Counted from the stretch's first letter, positions 35,640 to 47,333 are shown. The stretch: 64,000 bases of DNA from Plecoglossus altivelis (GCA_036571765.1 BROE01000022.1:9862555-9926554); one strand, 5' to 3'. The notes: a model not told the origin generated them from the sequence alone. Program-made: numbers and translations.

Positions 35640-36700
35640 GCAAGGGCAAGACATGACTCACTTTGAAGAGTCAACAATAGATGCAAATTGCAACCAACAG
35701 CTAAGCCGTCTTCCTGCATAAATTACATCTTGAAGAACTGTTCCACATTTCAGATGCTATAGCTGCTTGCTGGAAGTCTTTTTGGAAGTCTTACAGTAAA
35801 TTGCTCTGTGTGACGCACAAGCAACCTTTGCATAACACTATTTAGTGGAAATGGCATTTGAAACTGGGGTATATACCAAACTAGATTGATTCATTCACCT
35901 ATTGGAACAGTCTCTTGGGAGAGAAGTGTACAATTATTATACAAACCAGGGCTGCAGTCTTGAAGCTTGACGTGTATGTGTGTGTGTTATATACATATTT
36001 GGGTGTGGATGTGTGCCCCAAGTCTGCATGTGTGAATTATTAGTGTTGAGGTCTATGACATCTCAAACACTCTACAGTTTATCCATCCTCAAAAGATTAT
36101 TATTTTTCTAAGGCCTTTTGTACAGACCCTGACCCAGCTCAATGATGAGCTAAATAGTGGAATGAATGAGCTAATTAGCTTTTGGTTCAGACAAGGGTTG
36201 CTCAGCCTGCAATCGACTTGTTATGCTAAAGGCTAATAAGAGGCTAATGGAGGAGCCTGCTGAGGTGATGGAGAGGCTGGTCTGAGTTAGCACAATGCTA
36301 GCACTAGCATGCTGTTACTAATGTGCGTGGACGAAGGGTTAAATAAAGAGGATGAAGAAGGGCAATGTGGACGGATGAAAAACGAGAAGGAAAGGAAGCT
36401 CGGAGTGAGATGGAATGAGGGGCTGCAGAGAACAAGGTGGATGTCAAACCAGCCGCTATAAATAATCCTGCATGTCCACACGTTCCAGAAAGCACCGTTT
36501 GGTCTAAGAATGCAAATTCCGTTAGGGCGTGGAGAGGAGCGGAGGAGAAGGGGGGAGGAAGAAAGGATGAGGAAAATAACTATTATGTCCTTGTGTGGGT
36601 GTTTCTGCTTACGCGGCCCAAAGTAACTTCCTCCCAGCTGTCTATCTGTCTGAGGGGTTGCCTGGACTGAGGAGACTGGGTACCAGTCTGAGCTGAAGGA
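35640..36700. other. Low-repeat, AT-balanced block, no gene seen
   Basis: About 1 kb with only short TG runs (about 35970-35990). It holds the 12-bp palindrome AGCTAATTAGCT (listed separately) and several GCTAAT/TAGC motifs. No supported exon. Confidence 0.5.
36169..36180. promoter_or_regulatory. 12-bp perfect palindrome AGCTAATTAGCT (homeodomain core)
   Basis: A perfect inverted repeat centred on TAATTA, surrounded by further GAGCTAA and GGCTAATAAGAGGCTAATGG motifs over about 110 bp. A dense run of TAAT cores is typical of homeodomain-bound enhancers; the function is inferred. Confidence 0.3.
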
Positions 36701-36890
36701 CGAGGGAGGGAGAGGAGGAAGGGGAGGGGAGGGAGAGAGGAGCGAAGGAAGAGCGCCTGACGGGGTAATTGATGACTGTTGTTTGAGCAGCTTTCAGAAG
36801 AGCAACACAGTGTATCTAGAGGGAAAGAAGAGAGGGGCGTGGGGCGAGGGAGAGGGGGGAGGAGGGAGGAGGGCCGAGAGAAGGGAAGTC
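36701..36890. repeat. G-rich polypurine patches
   Basis: GGAGGAAGGGGAGGGGAGGG at about 36710-36732 and GGGGGGAGGAGGGAGGAGGG at about 36853-36872. Both carry several G-runs in close spacing. Confidence 0.7.
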
Positions 36891-37479
36891 ATTAAGGGGG
36901 AGTCTTAGGCTCAGATACATAGTGGGACTTGCCCTCTCTGAAGGTGAGAGGACCAGGGTGAAGGCTCCAAGCCCTCTGGGATGACTGGCCAGTCAGGAGC
37001 AGAAACAGGTACGGTCCAAGTATGTTCCGGAATACAGGAAGAGGACAACATCAGATGCTCTGTTGTTGCATCGCTAGCCCACATCTCAGCCCCTTGACCC
37101 AGCCTAGCCCCTAACCTGGGGCCTGTTCTACTTCAGGGGCCATTCCCCAGATGTAGCTGTGCGTCTGTGTAGATGTGTCAATCACCGCCATCATGTGCAT
37201 TTGCTCTTCGTTGCATGTCTGTGGGGTGTTATTGTGTGCGAAACCGAAAGAAAAAAAAAGAGTTTGTCGTGTGCATGTGTGCTGGCGAGCGGTTTCAATC
37301 TCTCATCCTATTCTCTGCTGGGCATCACCCCCCTCCCCCTCCAATAGGGGGACGGACTCTATTTGTTTGCGATCCGCTGCTGCTAAAGTACGATAGCTTC
37401 ACGCTCTTCTCCTGCGTGTGCGTGAAGCGTGCGGCCGGTACCTTTAAAAACTAAGCAGGGGTAGAAGGTGTACTCCTTC

Positions 37480-37880
37480 AGAAACACTGTCACCTCGTGC
37501 GCCCGTGTAAATGTTTACGCGGACGGGGGTCTTCACAGCGTGGAGCTGCCGCTTCGAGGGCTTCGAATGCATCATCGTGAGAGCGCATAATCACCATCCT
37601 TCCCGCCTCTCCCTGAAAGGCGTGCTATTTTGAGCGGCTGTCCCTGCGTGCGTGCGTGCCGTAGGGTGCGTGTACGGCTGATTCGAAGGCATGCCACCTG
37701 CAGGGGGAGCGTGTGTTAGTTAGCGTGTCACGCCCAGGGTCTCTAGCAGGCCTGCAAAGTCACCCAAGATGCACAGACGCGCACGTGCACGCTGCATCGA
37801 GCCCCTCGGGATAGCGCCCCGGGACCGTGGGGGGGCGTCATTGAGGAACGTGTCAGGCTTTTCTACTGCGGACAACGCTA
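37480..37880. other. CpG-rich patch without a coding start
   Basis: CpGs are frequent over about 400 bp (GTTTACGCGGACGG, GCCGCTTCGAGG, TGCGTGCGTGCCGTAGG, CACGCGC-like strings, GGGGCGTC). No start codon with exon context was found beside it. It could be an unmethylated distal element or a remnant of CpG-rich repeats. Confidence 0.4.
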
Positions 37881-38500
37881 TTATGTGTGTGCTGTCAGCA
37901 GGAGCTTGGTAGGTGCGTGTGTGTTCTGTGGTTTGGTGATGGCGGGAAGTAAGGGTTTGCTTAGAGAGTTACATCAGTAAACCCTGCTTACAGAAGTCCC
38001 TAAACCCCTGTAAGCAAGGCTGGGCTGGCTTTGGTACACAAACTACACACACGCATTCATGAACCAACACTCGCACAGGCACACATATCCCTACATGCAC
38101 ACTTATCAACACACACACACACACTCTGCACACTCTGGCCCAGTCCCACTGCTAATAACACTATAAGCCCATAGTCTTGGGTGTTGATTAAGGCCCTGTG
38201 TTGCCTGTCTGAGTCTGTGGTTTTCTGTGTGTGTGTCAGAAAGTGGGGGGTTTCTTACGTTGAATTTGTTTGAGGTGATGTTTTTTTTTTAAACGGCAAG
38301 AAAAAAACGAGTGTGCGTGTAGCTGTATGTGCATGTGTGTGTGTGTTTAATGTGTGTATTTGTGTGTGGGGGGTGATTAAAGTATTGTGTTTGAAGAAGT
38401 CCTTGGCTGGGCTTTGGCTTGCTGGATGTTTGTGAGGGCTGGGGATTCCATGGGCAAACACAAAGCAAACAGGATTTTCCAGCATGTCGAAAATATGGTG
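37881..38500. other. Non-coding stretch with short CA and GT patches, no gene seen
   Basis: CA patches at about 38039-38125, a GT patch at 38314-38370 and a T10 run at 38280-38291. No supported exon. Confidence 0.5.
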
Positions 38501-38695
38501 AGGTGAGTGAGTGTGCGTATGCCTGTGCTGGTGTGTCTGTGTGTACGTCTGTGCTTGTGTGTCTGTGTGCGTTGGTTCTTGAGTGTAAACACGATTGTTC
38601 CAGCTTGTCGCAGGACTGAACGCAGAGCAATGCTCTGGATGCCCACAGTAAGAATAGAGCCCCACAAAGACTGAAGTTCCCCTCCCAACCCCCCC

Positions 38696-38696
<1 letters not shown>

Positions 38697-38727
<31 letters not shown>
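38697..38727. repeat. (CA)n microsatellite
   Basis: About 31 bp of perfect AC dinucleotides directly after a CCCCCC run. Confidence 0.95.
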
Positions 38728-38732
<5 letters not shown>

Positions 38733-39350
38733 TGTAGTGTCGTCTCACAAAGACTGGCAAATGCAGCCAAAAGCTGTGGGCTAGCAGGTTCAGAACAACC
38801 ACTGTGAACTGTTCTCTACCGGGTTCCTTTGTGTGTCCAAACAAACCCACCGGGTCGGGGACCCGGCTGGTTTGGAGGGAAAATGTTTTCAAGACCCTTG
38901 TCCGCAAACTCCGAAGGTGTCAAAACAGATGCTGTAGCGGGAGGAGGAGAAAGACATTTTGGAAAAAGAAGCGGAATGTGTTTATTTTTAGGCGAACGCT
39001 CCGCTGTGTCAGTGAAAGTAATTAGCGGCTTTTCTGTTATTGTAACCACGGCAGACCTCGGTCGAGTTGGGCTTCAAGCCTCGGATGAGGAGTGAGAAAG
39101 GCGGTCAGGAATTTAATAAAGGTCTTTGTCTGTCCTGGTAGAGGACCGTGAAGCTCCGGCTCATGTTGTTAGAGGGTTAGGTGGCGTCCAGGGATACGAG
39201 AGGAAAACAATCAGAAGCGCCCTCATTAAGAGTAGGACAGAGACAACCGAACGTGTAATAGATGCTCAAATGTCCGGTGTGGAAATATACGCGAAGAGAA
39301 CCCCAAAAAAAGATTGTGTGCTTATGGACAGTGAGTTAGTAGATGACTAA
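38728..39350. other. Non-coding unique sequence, no gene seen
   Basis: CpG-moderate unique DNA with no recognisable exon. Confidence 0.5.
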
Positions 39351-39353
39351 CAC

Positions 39354-39392
39354 CTCTCTCTCTCTCTCTCGCTCTCTTTCTCCCTCTCTCTC
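39354..39392. repeat. (CT)n microsatellite
   Basis: CT run of about 39 bp with GCT and TTTCTCC interruptions, directly beside the CG tract. Confidence 0.9.
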
Positions 39393-39404
39393 TGCACGTG
39401 TGTG

Positions 39405-39428
39405 CACGCGCGCGCGCGCGTGTGTGCT
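39405..39428. repeat. (CG)7 tract flanked by GT
   Basis: CACGCGCGCGCGCGCGTGTG: seven CG dinucleotides within alternating purine-pyrimidine DNA. Among the best Z-DNA candidates in the window. Confidence 0.92.
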
Positions 39429-40370
39429 GGACAGCCATACAGCAGGTCTCTATTGTTAGTTGTTTTTTTTACCGTTCCTGAGAGAACAAAAACGGAGATC
39501 CAAGTTTCCCTGGGGAGAGAAAGAAAGAAAGTGAGTGGGCAGACAGGCACAAACGCTTGGATCGGCGCAGGTCGCTGTAGCACTTGTTTAGGTGTCAAAC
39601 AGAAGTGTTTCTGCTCTTAACTGAGATATCTGAAACGAGTAATCATCTATTTCTTCTTCTTTTTTTTACAGACGAAAACCATTTCAGACATAGCTGGGTG
39701 TCAATAAAGCACCAGTTCGCTGATGAACCATTCGCCAGTCAGTCAGTCAGGCTAGAGGGATCTACGTTCTAGCCTGTTGTTACAGGAGCGCATGAAGACA
39801 AAAAAAAGCATCAGGAGAGGAGAGACGCTTGATTGCTAGCAGATTTGTGCTTAGTTTCTGGGTTGGTTTTAAAGAGCGGGTTAGCATTCATGCTGAGAGC
39901 TGGTATTGTAGCTGTAATGGGCCATTATATTAGGGTTAGGAGCCTGAATGGGAGTGGTCCTCCCCTGGCCTGCCCCTGGGCTACCCAGCCAGCCGGCTAG
40001 CCTCGTTAGCATTAGCATAATCGCTGGACACCGGAGCGCCACCGAGGGTAGTGAGCGGGTTGTCTGGATAGGAATCTCATTGCCCCCTGACCAAGGCTTA
40101 ATTCACTCTCACTGCAACTAATCAAGTGGTTTTTAAGATGCAGGAAGTGATGCTGAGCGCTGGAGAAGGCCTGCAGTTTGCAAGGTGAAGCTGGGAGACA
40201 TGTCTAAGGAAAGCTGCTTGGTCGGGGGTGGGGGGGAGGGCACGGGAGGAAGAGGAGGGGGCAGACGAAAGCTAGACAGAACAGCAGGACGCATGCACGC
40301 ATGTACGTTTTGGCGTACGCACACACACAAACAGACCGACGCACGCACATTCTCACACGTACACGCAGAC
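39429..40370. other. Non-coding stretch, no gene seen
   Basis: Unique sequence with T8-T9 runs near 39462 and 39660, CAGT triplets at about 39737-39749 and a CA/CG-rich patch at 40288-40370. No supported exon. Confidence 0.5.
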
Positions 40371-40382
40371 GCGCACCGAAGC

Positions 40383-40401
40383 GGGGGGGGGGGGGGGGGG
40401 G
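40383..40401. repeat. Poly-G run of 19
   Basis: Nineteen consecutive G between GC and TGG. Homopolymers this long are rare, unstable and often miscounted in assemblies. Confidence 0.9.
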
Positions 40402-40619
40402 TGGACAAAGACAGCAGACAGCGGCGCCGCAGTACAAACTGTAGCGTAGGATCATCTGTGTTCCCACCCAAAGAATAGAAGGAGGACTGAAAGCGCTTGA
40501 ATAGAAGAGTGGAGTGAACAACCACGCGTCTTCAACTCTACATTATCCTAATAATGAGCCTTTAGAACACGACTGACCCACCTACCAGCACAATCTCTGT
40601 AAATCTCCCTGTTCACAAA

Positions 40620-40682
40620 AGAGAGAGGGAGGGAGAGAGAGAGGGAGGGAGGGAGAGAGAGAGAGAGATGGGAAAAGAGAGA
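40620..40682. repeat. (GA)n/(GGGA)n tract
   Basis: GAGAGAGGGAGGGAGAGAG-type purine run of about 60 bp. Confidence 0.9.
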
Positions 40683-41995
40683 CCTGCTGCAACTATCCAC
40701 AATGGTCGGACCAGCGCAGCCTCACCCCTCTCCCTTCTTCTCTCCATCCCTCCTTCGCTCTTCCTCTCTCTCCTGGGACAGGGCCTATTTTAAATTTAAT
40801 GAAAGAGAAGAAAAACATAGAGCTGCATCCAGCACAAATGGGGCCCCAGAGAATCTCAAACCAATTTGTGTCGGACAATATAAAACAACCCTGGATGGGC
40901 TCTGGCAGGATGGAGGGAAAGGGGGATGACGGAGGGGAGAGAGATAGAGAGAGAAAGGTGAGTTCTTTATTTTCCATCAGGATTAGTCCCAGGTTAGCTG
41001 TATTTCCTCCTCTGGTGGGATTTCCTGGGCATTTCCCGCCCAACATCTCATGCCAACTCTATCGATTACAGCTGAGCCAAATCAAATATTCACTTTGCAA
41101 AGACTTAAAAAGGACGGACTCTTTTCGTAAACGTACACTCTGGAACAGGACCTGGTACAGTATAGCTAGTTAGTTTTACTGGACTGTGGTCATAACTTTC
41201 AACCTGAGTGGCTATGCCACATTTGACTATCATTTATGCAGCAACATATTTTCAAACGGCCTTAAAAAAACATCAATTTTGTCCTTGAATCATCCATGCT
41301 TACCCCATGCCCTCGCCCTGTAAAGCTTTTTATTACAGCTTGGTGGGGTGTGAAAGTAAGGTCAGGTGTGGAGGGATAGTTTAACATGACACGGAGCTCT
41401 ATGCTGCAGCGCTTCACTCTGGGTAAGCCTGCCTCTGTAGGCCTGGGATCTAAGGGCAGGGGGCAGGGGGGAGGGGGAGGGGGGGCGTGGAGGTCAGCGG
41501 CCTCTTCATGGCTCCTGAGAGGAAGCTGCGCCCAGACATGCCCGTACCCTCCTCCAGCTCCCGTCTCCAGCGCTCAGGCCCATTGAGACCCAGGCTTCGT
41601 TCTCCCAGGTCCATTCAGGACTAGTCAGCAGGCTTACACAGCCATTGAACTCTCGCTAACCCACTAATCAGACCTCTCCTCCTTTCAGTGCAGACATAAA
41701 GACTGTCTTGACCACCATTTTGTAGGTCATCCACTGAGGCCTTTGTGTGTATCAGTAAGAGAACCTCCTCCTATTGAGTCAACCAGCATCAGCTACCCCT
41801 CCCTCACCCCCTTCACAGATGGAACTGAGGCATCCGGTATATTAAGCTGTCAGTGTGCATCTAAATCTGTTCCTATTTTGCAGCACAGTCTTCTTCAGAG
41901 AAGCTTTTGTGTGAGGTATTCAGTGGCAAAAAAACCCCAGACTCACTCACACCAACAAAATGAGATGCAAATCTGACAACTCTGTTGGCAATTGA
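40683..41995. other. Non-coding stretch, no gene seen
   Basis: Unique sequence with a G-rich patch at 41455-41490 (CAGGGGGGAGGGGGAGGGGG). A short ATG-to-donor string at about 40911-40959 was considered and rejected. No supported exon. Confidence 0.5.
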
Positions 41996-42000
41996 TGTTG

Positions 42001-42060
42001 GTGTGTGTGTGTGTTGCATGTGTGTGTGCGTGTGTGGTGTGTGGGTGTGAGTGAGTGTTT
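42001..42060. repeat. (GT)n-rich microsatellite
   Basis: GT runs with TTGCATG, GC and GGTG interruptions leading directly into the GGGT repeat. Confidence 0.9.
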
Positions 42061-42088
42061 GGGGGTGGGTGGGTGGGTGGGTAAGGGG
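42061..42088. repeat. (GGGT)n tract, G-quadruplex candidate
   Basis: GGGGGTGGGTGGGTGGGTGG then GTAAGGGG: at least five G-runs of three or more separated by a single T. This satisfies the classical quadruplex rule with very short loops. Confidence 0.9.
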
Positions 42089-43845
42089 AGTGTGGTGGCG
42101 GTGCCTGGCTGATTGGGAGTCTAATGCCTACAGTTTGGTCTCAATCTGCAGCAGAGTAGCCTCTCCGTTCAGCAATGTTAGCTAGCGAGCTAACACAGTT
42201 GTTGGTGTGAGGCCATTGTGAGGCTCTGGCAGGGAAGCGAAGCACAAAAGGATTCCAGACAATGCCTGCCGTTTAACCAGTCTAGAGAGATGCACCGAGA
42301 CACAGAAAATCTCACACACGAAGGCGTGCAAAAAGAAACACAAAGTAAACCATGAGCCATTTAGGGAGGCAAGCTGAGTAAGAAAAGGAGATGGGGAGAG
42401 GAAATAGAGCGGAGAAATGAAGCAGGGGAAGGAGTTGGGACTTTATAAGAACTCTGGTCCTATTCTCCCCTTGAAACAATCCTAGGTTGCAGGCTGGATT
42501 AACATCTCTATTGGGAGATGAGCCAAGCAGAGCTGTTGATTGGTAGAGACTTCTGCTGTGGCCCAAGTCCCAGACTACATACTGAAACCCAGATACCACA
42601 ACACAGACCTAAGTCTCAGAAACTGGAACCAGGACACCGAGGGCAGCACTATGGCTGTTTCCATCCATACTCCACCACAAGATGAACGCAAACACAACCA
42701 GGATCTCGAATATCGCACAAACCCAGTTTGCAGGGGGTCCTTCGGACCATGGAGGGCTTTAGACTGCAGGGGAGGCAGGCACTGCTGGGCGTAAGAATGG
42801 AGGGTGGAAATGAAGGGCTCAACGCGTCGGCTCAGGTATTTAAAAAAGGGAAATGACCTAGGACGTACAGTAATACTCTCTGCTGTTTCTGAAGGCTACT
42901 CAGCCTGAGGTAGGCCCCCTGGGTGGGGAGAACTGAGGGGAGACGACCGGAGGACTGGTGGAGACGGTTCCACGATGAGAGACTGAGATCCACAGAAATC
43001 TATCAACATGCATCCAGAAGATTCCATTTCTTGATAAGACCTCGCTTTTGTTTAGATTTTAATGAGAGTCTTTTGGAAGTTTCCCAAGGCTGTCTTTCTA
43101 AATATAGTGCCAGGACTCCGACGCATCTCTCTGTCCCTGTCTCGTCCTGGTGTCGACAGCAGACAGCATAGTCAAGTCACGTCTCCCGTTTTCCTCTTTC
43201 AAAATGGCCGCCATTTCTCTCCGTCACGGTCCAATACTGAAATACGAACCAATTAACAAATACGGTGACTATCTGTCGTTCATTATTTGCTCCCAAATTA
43301 AATCTCAACGAACTGGAGCTGGAAGACTAAGGTGCGTTCGCCCCACGGCAACAGCACGGTGAAATGGCTCACACGTGTGTCCCAGACGAGCCTCTGTCTT
43401 CTCACATCGCTCGCTCTCTCTCCCATTAGCTCCCACTCATTTCTCACCAGGGTCCCGGTCGCTCTCTGCGCGCTAGAATTCGACTTTAAGCTAAACAAAC
43501 AGTATTCGGTTACCGCCTCGTATTTGTCATTCAGTCTGGTAATCATTTGTGGTAGATGATCGAGGAAACGGTGACCCGTCCGAGCCTCGCTGATGGTGTT
43601 ATCGCATGAAAATGGCATAATTACACCGTGCATATAGTTCTGGTTAAGTAAACCTACAGTAGGTGTCTGGTTGCTGCGGTCGCCTCCCCTGAGCATCCCA
43701 CTTCTGCTGTTTTAGCTGGGCTGGCCGGGTTCGTCTCTCTCTCCCCATCGTTAGCGGGATCCTCGTTTCAGTTTCATAATGGACACCATTTGTGAAGCCT
43801 CATTTAAACACTTCTCAACTCAGCACAGAAAGTGTTTGTGTAATT
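42089..43845. other. Non-coding stretch, no gene seen
   Basis: About 1.7 kb of unique sequence including TTAGCTAGCGAGCTAAC (near-palindrome) at about 42178-42194. Frames of 82-132 codons are open but none shows a recognisable domain or exon boundaries. Confidence 0.5.
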
Positions 43846-43847
43846 CT

Positions 43848-43945
43848 GTGTGTGTGCGTGGGCGTGCAGGGGCCTGTGTGCGAGGGGCCTGTGCGCGAGG
43901 GGCTGTGCGCGAGGGGCTGTGCGTGTACGAGTGTGCGTTGGAGAG
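43848..43945. repeat. GT/GC-rich degenerate repeat
   Basis: GTGTGTGCG followed by three GTGCGCGAGGGGC-type units. Confidence 0.75.
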
Positions 43946-45850
43946 AGAGTGAGAGGAAAGACCCACTCGACTTGGAATGATTCCTACAGTTTGTTTGCAA
44001 AGTTTTGTTTCGTACAGTTGACTGACGTACCATACATCTGTAATGTTGTCTTACTGCGTTCATATACTGCACAACACGTTGGACTACACCAACCCCCAAC
44101 ATTCAGTACTTCCTCTCTGGAACTTAGTGAGATTAGAAATACTGTTGTATTAGGAAAACAATAACTATAATGCTCAATTGTTTTAGACTTCCATAAGACT
44201 GATAGCATCTATGAATCACAGTAGATGGCTAATGCGTAGGAAGTGAGAGCGGAACAGCAGCAAACAGCTTTGAGCTGCAAATACCAAACACATTAAAGGC
44301 TGGACCAGGTCCAGACAAATCTTTCAATTACACAGAGTGAGTTCTGCTCTGCTGTGTGGGCAAGATGAACAACTTGGAGATGCTGCCATAGACTGGACAA
44401 TTAAACTAATCTATAGATTTAATTAAAAGAACACTATAGGGAGTGCGTGGTGTTCGCGCAACGATGTGAGTAACCGACAAGTGTCGGCCCACAAATCGAA
44501 GCTTCTGGAACAATCAGTCCTAAAAGCCCGAGCGTAAAGCACAGCCGCAGACGCAGGAGAGGCGTCCGTTGGATGGAGACCAAGATGCATGGTCCCGGAG
44601 ACTGAAGTAGCTTCATCAGACGCATCAGGCGAACATAGTCCAGGCAGATCCCAGTGGGACGCCCAACGATGTGGATGGTCTGCGTGCTAATTTAATATCG
44701 TGATCAATTTGGAGGAGTAATGCACTCGTTCCTTTTACCGAAAGCCACCCCTGTCTGCCCCAGTCCCAATAGTCAGCTTCTCCAAGGCCCCAGCCCCTGG
44801 CCTCAGCCTCCGTTCCAGCCCCAGCCTCTGTCCTCAGCATAAAGACAGCTCTGTCGGCCTGATCCTCTCAGCTGGACATGTGGTTCCTATTCAGCCTGCT
44901 GTTTAGCCAGTGGAGGCCCAGATTAACATAAAAGCGTGTGTAACCGTTCTCACATTCGGAGCAGTGCCCCGGGGGCAGGAGGAGGGGAGGGCCACTCCTG
45001 GATTACCTCATTAGAGGATTCCTTAAACGCCTGTTTACCTTCCTAAGTGTGCATCACAATGAGGTATGTAGCAGCGAGGCAGGGTCTGGTAATCACACTC
45101 TGGGTCCTGGATGAGTCCAAGCTGGATCAAGGAGGCAACACACACACATATATACACACCGCACACCTACGCACGTGAAAAACGTGCGCGCCTGTACACC
45201 CACAAAATACACCCAGACACTCGCTCACTTGCTCACAGCGTCCCAGTGGTCTCGTTGTCACTGACGGTGAGAGTGTGCAGATAATCAGGTTTCTAGCTCC
45301 AGGCTGTCTTCCACAGGAAGCAGGCGAGGCAGGGTAGGACCCAGGATTTCCCAACCTGGCTCCTGCTACCATCCATCCGTGCTGCTCCGCATACTCTAAG
45401 CACTGAACGCAACAGCGCTGCTCAGTCACCACCCCCCTCCTACTTTCAATGGATGTCAGGATAGTTTCTGAATGCTGACCATTGTCTGAAGATTGAAGCC
45501 AAGGTTGGAGCGCAAGCTTGTTAATGGTACAATGTTACATTCTGATATGGTAATGCTCTGCACAGCAGCCCTGACCAGTCAACATGGTAGTATAAATAGT
45601 ATAAACGCATTCCCAGGTGAGGCCCATTTTCCAGCTATTACCTCTTTGGTTTGACCTGGTGACTTGGGCTCTTGAATACTGAGTAGCTGGTTACAGTTTG
45701 TGTACGTGTATGTGCCCATGTGTGTGCGTGTTGGTATAAATGTGGTTAAGTGTCTTCTGGAAGGTTGTGTATACAGTACAGCACGTTTTGAACCAAGCAG
45801 AAATTCAACAGTTAAATTGGAGCGACTTTGAGCGATTTACAACACGGCCC
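43946..45850. other. Non-coding stretch, no gene seen
   Basis: Unique sequence. A GC-rich CCAGCCCC/GCCTC motif cluster lies at 44775-44830 and a short CA/TA patch at 45140-45160. No supported exon. Confidence 0.5.
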
Positions 45851-47225
45851 AGAAAGCCTGTTCACCTTTAAAGTCATTTAGACAGACCTTTCTCTACCTG
45901 TCACTGTCTTGCACTGAAGGGGGAAGACTTTCAGAGTAACACCGCTTGCCTGGTTCACAGGAAAAGGGCAGAAATAAATTAGCCTTTAGCCAGAGGAAAA
46001 AAAGGATATAATTCTATGCAGTTTGATTAAATCATAATGTGTTTCGTAATGAATCTTCTGGTCCTGATTTCATTACTCAGGGACTGTTATCTACGCTAAA
46101 TATAGCCTCATCATAAATTCCATTTCTGTCTGCTTTATTCCTGATGAAATTCCACTGAGCTGGTGTCAGGTGTATATTTAACAGCTGGGGCTGTTCAGAC
46201 AAGGCTTCATCCTCTGAAGGGCTGACTTCATCCCTGCTTCCTAGCGAGTTATAGCCCCCGTTTGAATCCACGAGCCAGAGATAAAGGATGGCTTTTGAAA
46301 TTGGAATTTAAAATGAATTAAAGATGTGTGAAGCACTTTGAAGAGTTCAATTATTTTGATTATGGGATTCAAGAAGCCCACAATGGTGTCCATTCATTTT
46401 TAGAAGAGGGCAAGGCCCAATTTACTGCCAAGGATTTCTCTATAGGCTACTGCCGACCTGAGAACTCGCCTCTCATTTCAATGCTTCTCAACACACAACC
46501 TCAATGATATTCATTAGTGTGTTTGGATCCTCCATTACTTTGTCTGATTGCTCATTTGAAAAGTAACATCTAATCATCTTCAATGGCCGTTTCTTAGCAA
46601 ACGTAGCAATGAAACAAAGAACATTTTTAATTAGGATTGGGCATAATGAACTTGACCTGGGGGTCCACACTGAGACCCCTAATCAGAGCAGATGAGCTAA
46701 TCTATCTGACAGAGGGGTCAGATGTCAAGGATTAACCACTGACAAGAGACAGGTTTAATGAATAACAATGGGCAGATTAACTATGAGTCAATCTGATAGG
46801 TCAATCTGATGCAAAATATTGATGGGCCTGTTTGAAATCCCGTAATGAGAAAAGATGCTTTTGTTTCCATCTCAGTGGATCCTCGATGCACCATGGGGAA
46901 GGTGTTTCATTCCAGGTATTTGCTAGATTCAGATGATATTTTTAGCCAGCAGGAGAGAACTGTCTTTTTAATCTACTTCAAACATGCCTTACACATTGAG
47001 TGCACAGAATGGAAATGCACTTGAGAGAAATCACTTCATAAATCACTGAGGGATAAAAAAAATAAAAATGTAACACTGTTCTTCATCCAAATATCCACTG
47101 ACTCTTCATCTCAGAGTTTTGGCAGTGTTTTCCTGGAGGAAGGATACTGTGGCCTCCATCCTGTGCATCACTCTGCTTGGACCTGCTTCAGGTCTCTATC
47201 TAGTGGCCCTGTTGGTCAAATGGGC
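45850..47225. promoter_or_regulatory. Long low-repeat block, candidate conserved non-coding cluster
   Basis: About 1.4 kb without a microsatellite, which is unusual here. It is CpG-poor, AT-balanced and motif-dense: TTGATTAAATCATAATG near 46023, ATTCATTAGTG, TCTAATCATC, and a duplicated GTCAATCTGAT at 46787-46797 and 46800-46810. An antisense frame at 46077-46271 (64 codons) is open but unrecognised. The texture matches ancient conserved regulatory DNA near developmental genes. Inference only. Confidence 0.3.
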
Positions 47226-47251
47226 TCTCTGGGTTTAAACAAGTAAACAAT

Positions 47252-47253
<2 letters not shown>

Positions 47254-47316
<63 letters not shown>

Positions 47317-47333
47317 CGCGTGTGTGTGTGTGT
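47254..47333. repeat. (GT)n-(CG)6-(GT)n compound microsatellite
   Basis: About 55 bp of GT, then CG at 47309-47320, then GT to 47333: roughly 80 bp of uninterrupted alternating purine-pyrimidine sequence. Confidence 0.95.

Noticed and set aside
40911..40960. ATG-rich purine stretch ending in AAAGGTGAGTT
   Set aside because: A good donor consensus, but the preceding sequence is low-complexity GA and the encoded residues match nothing.
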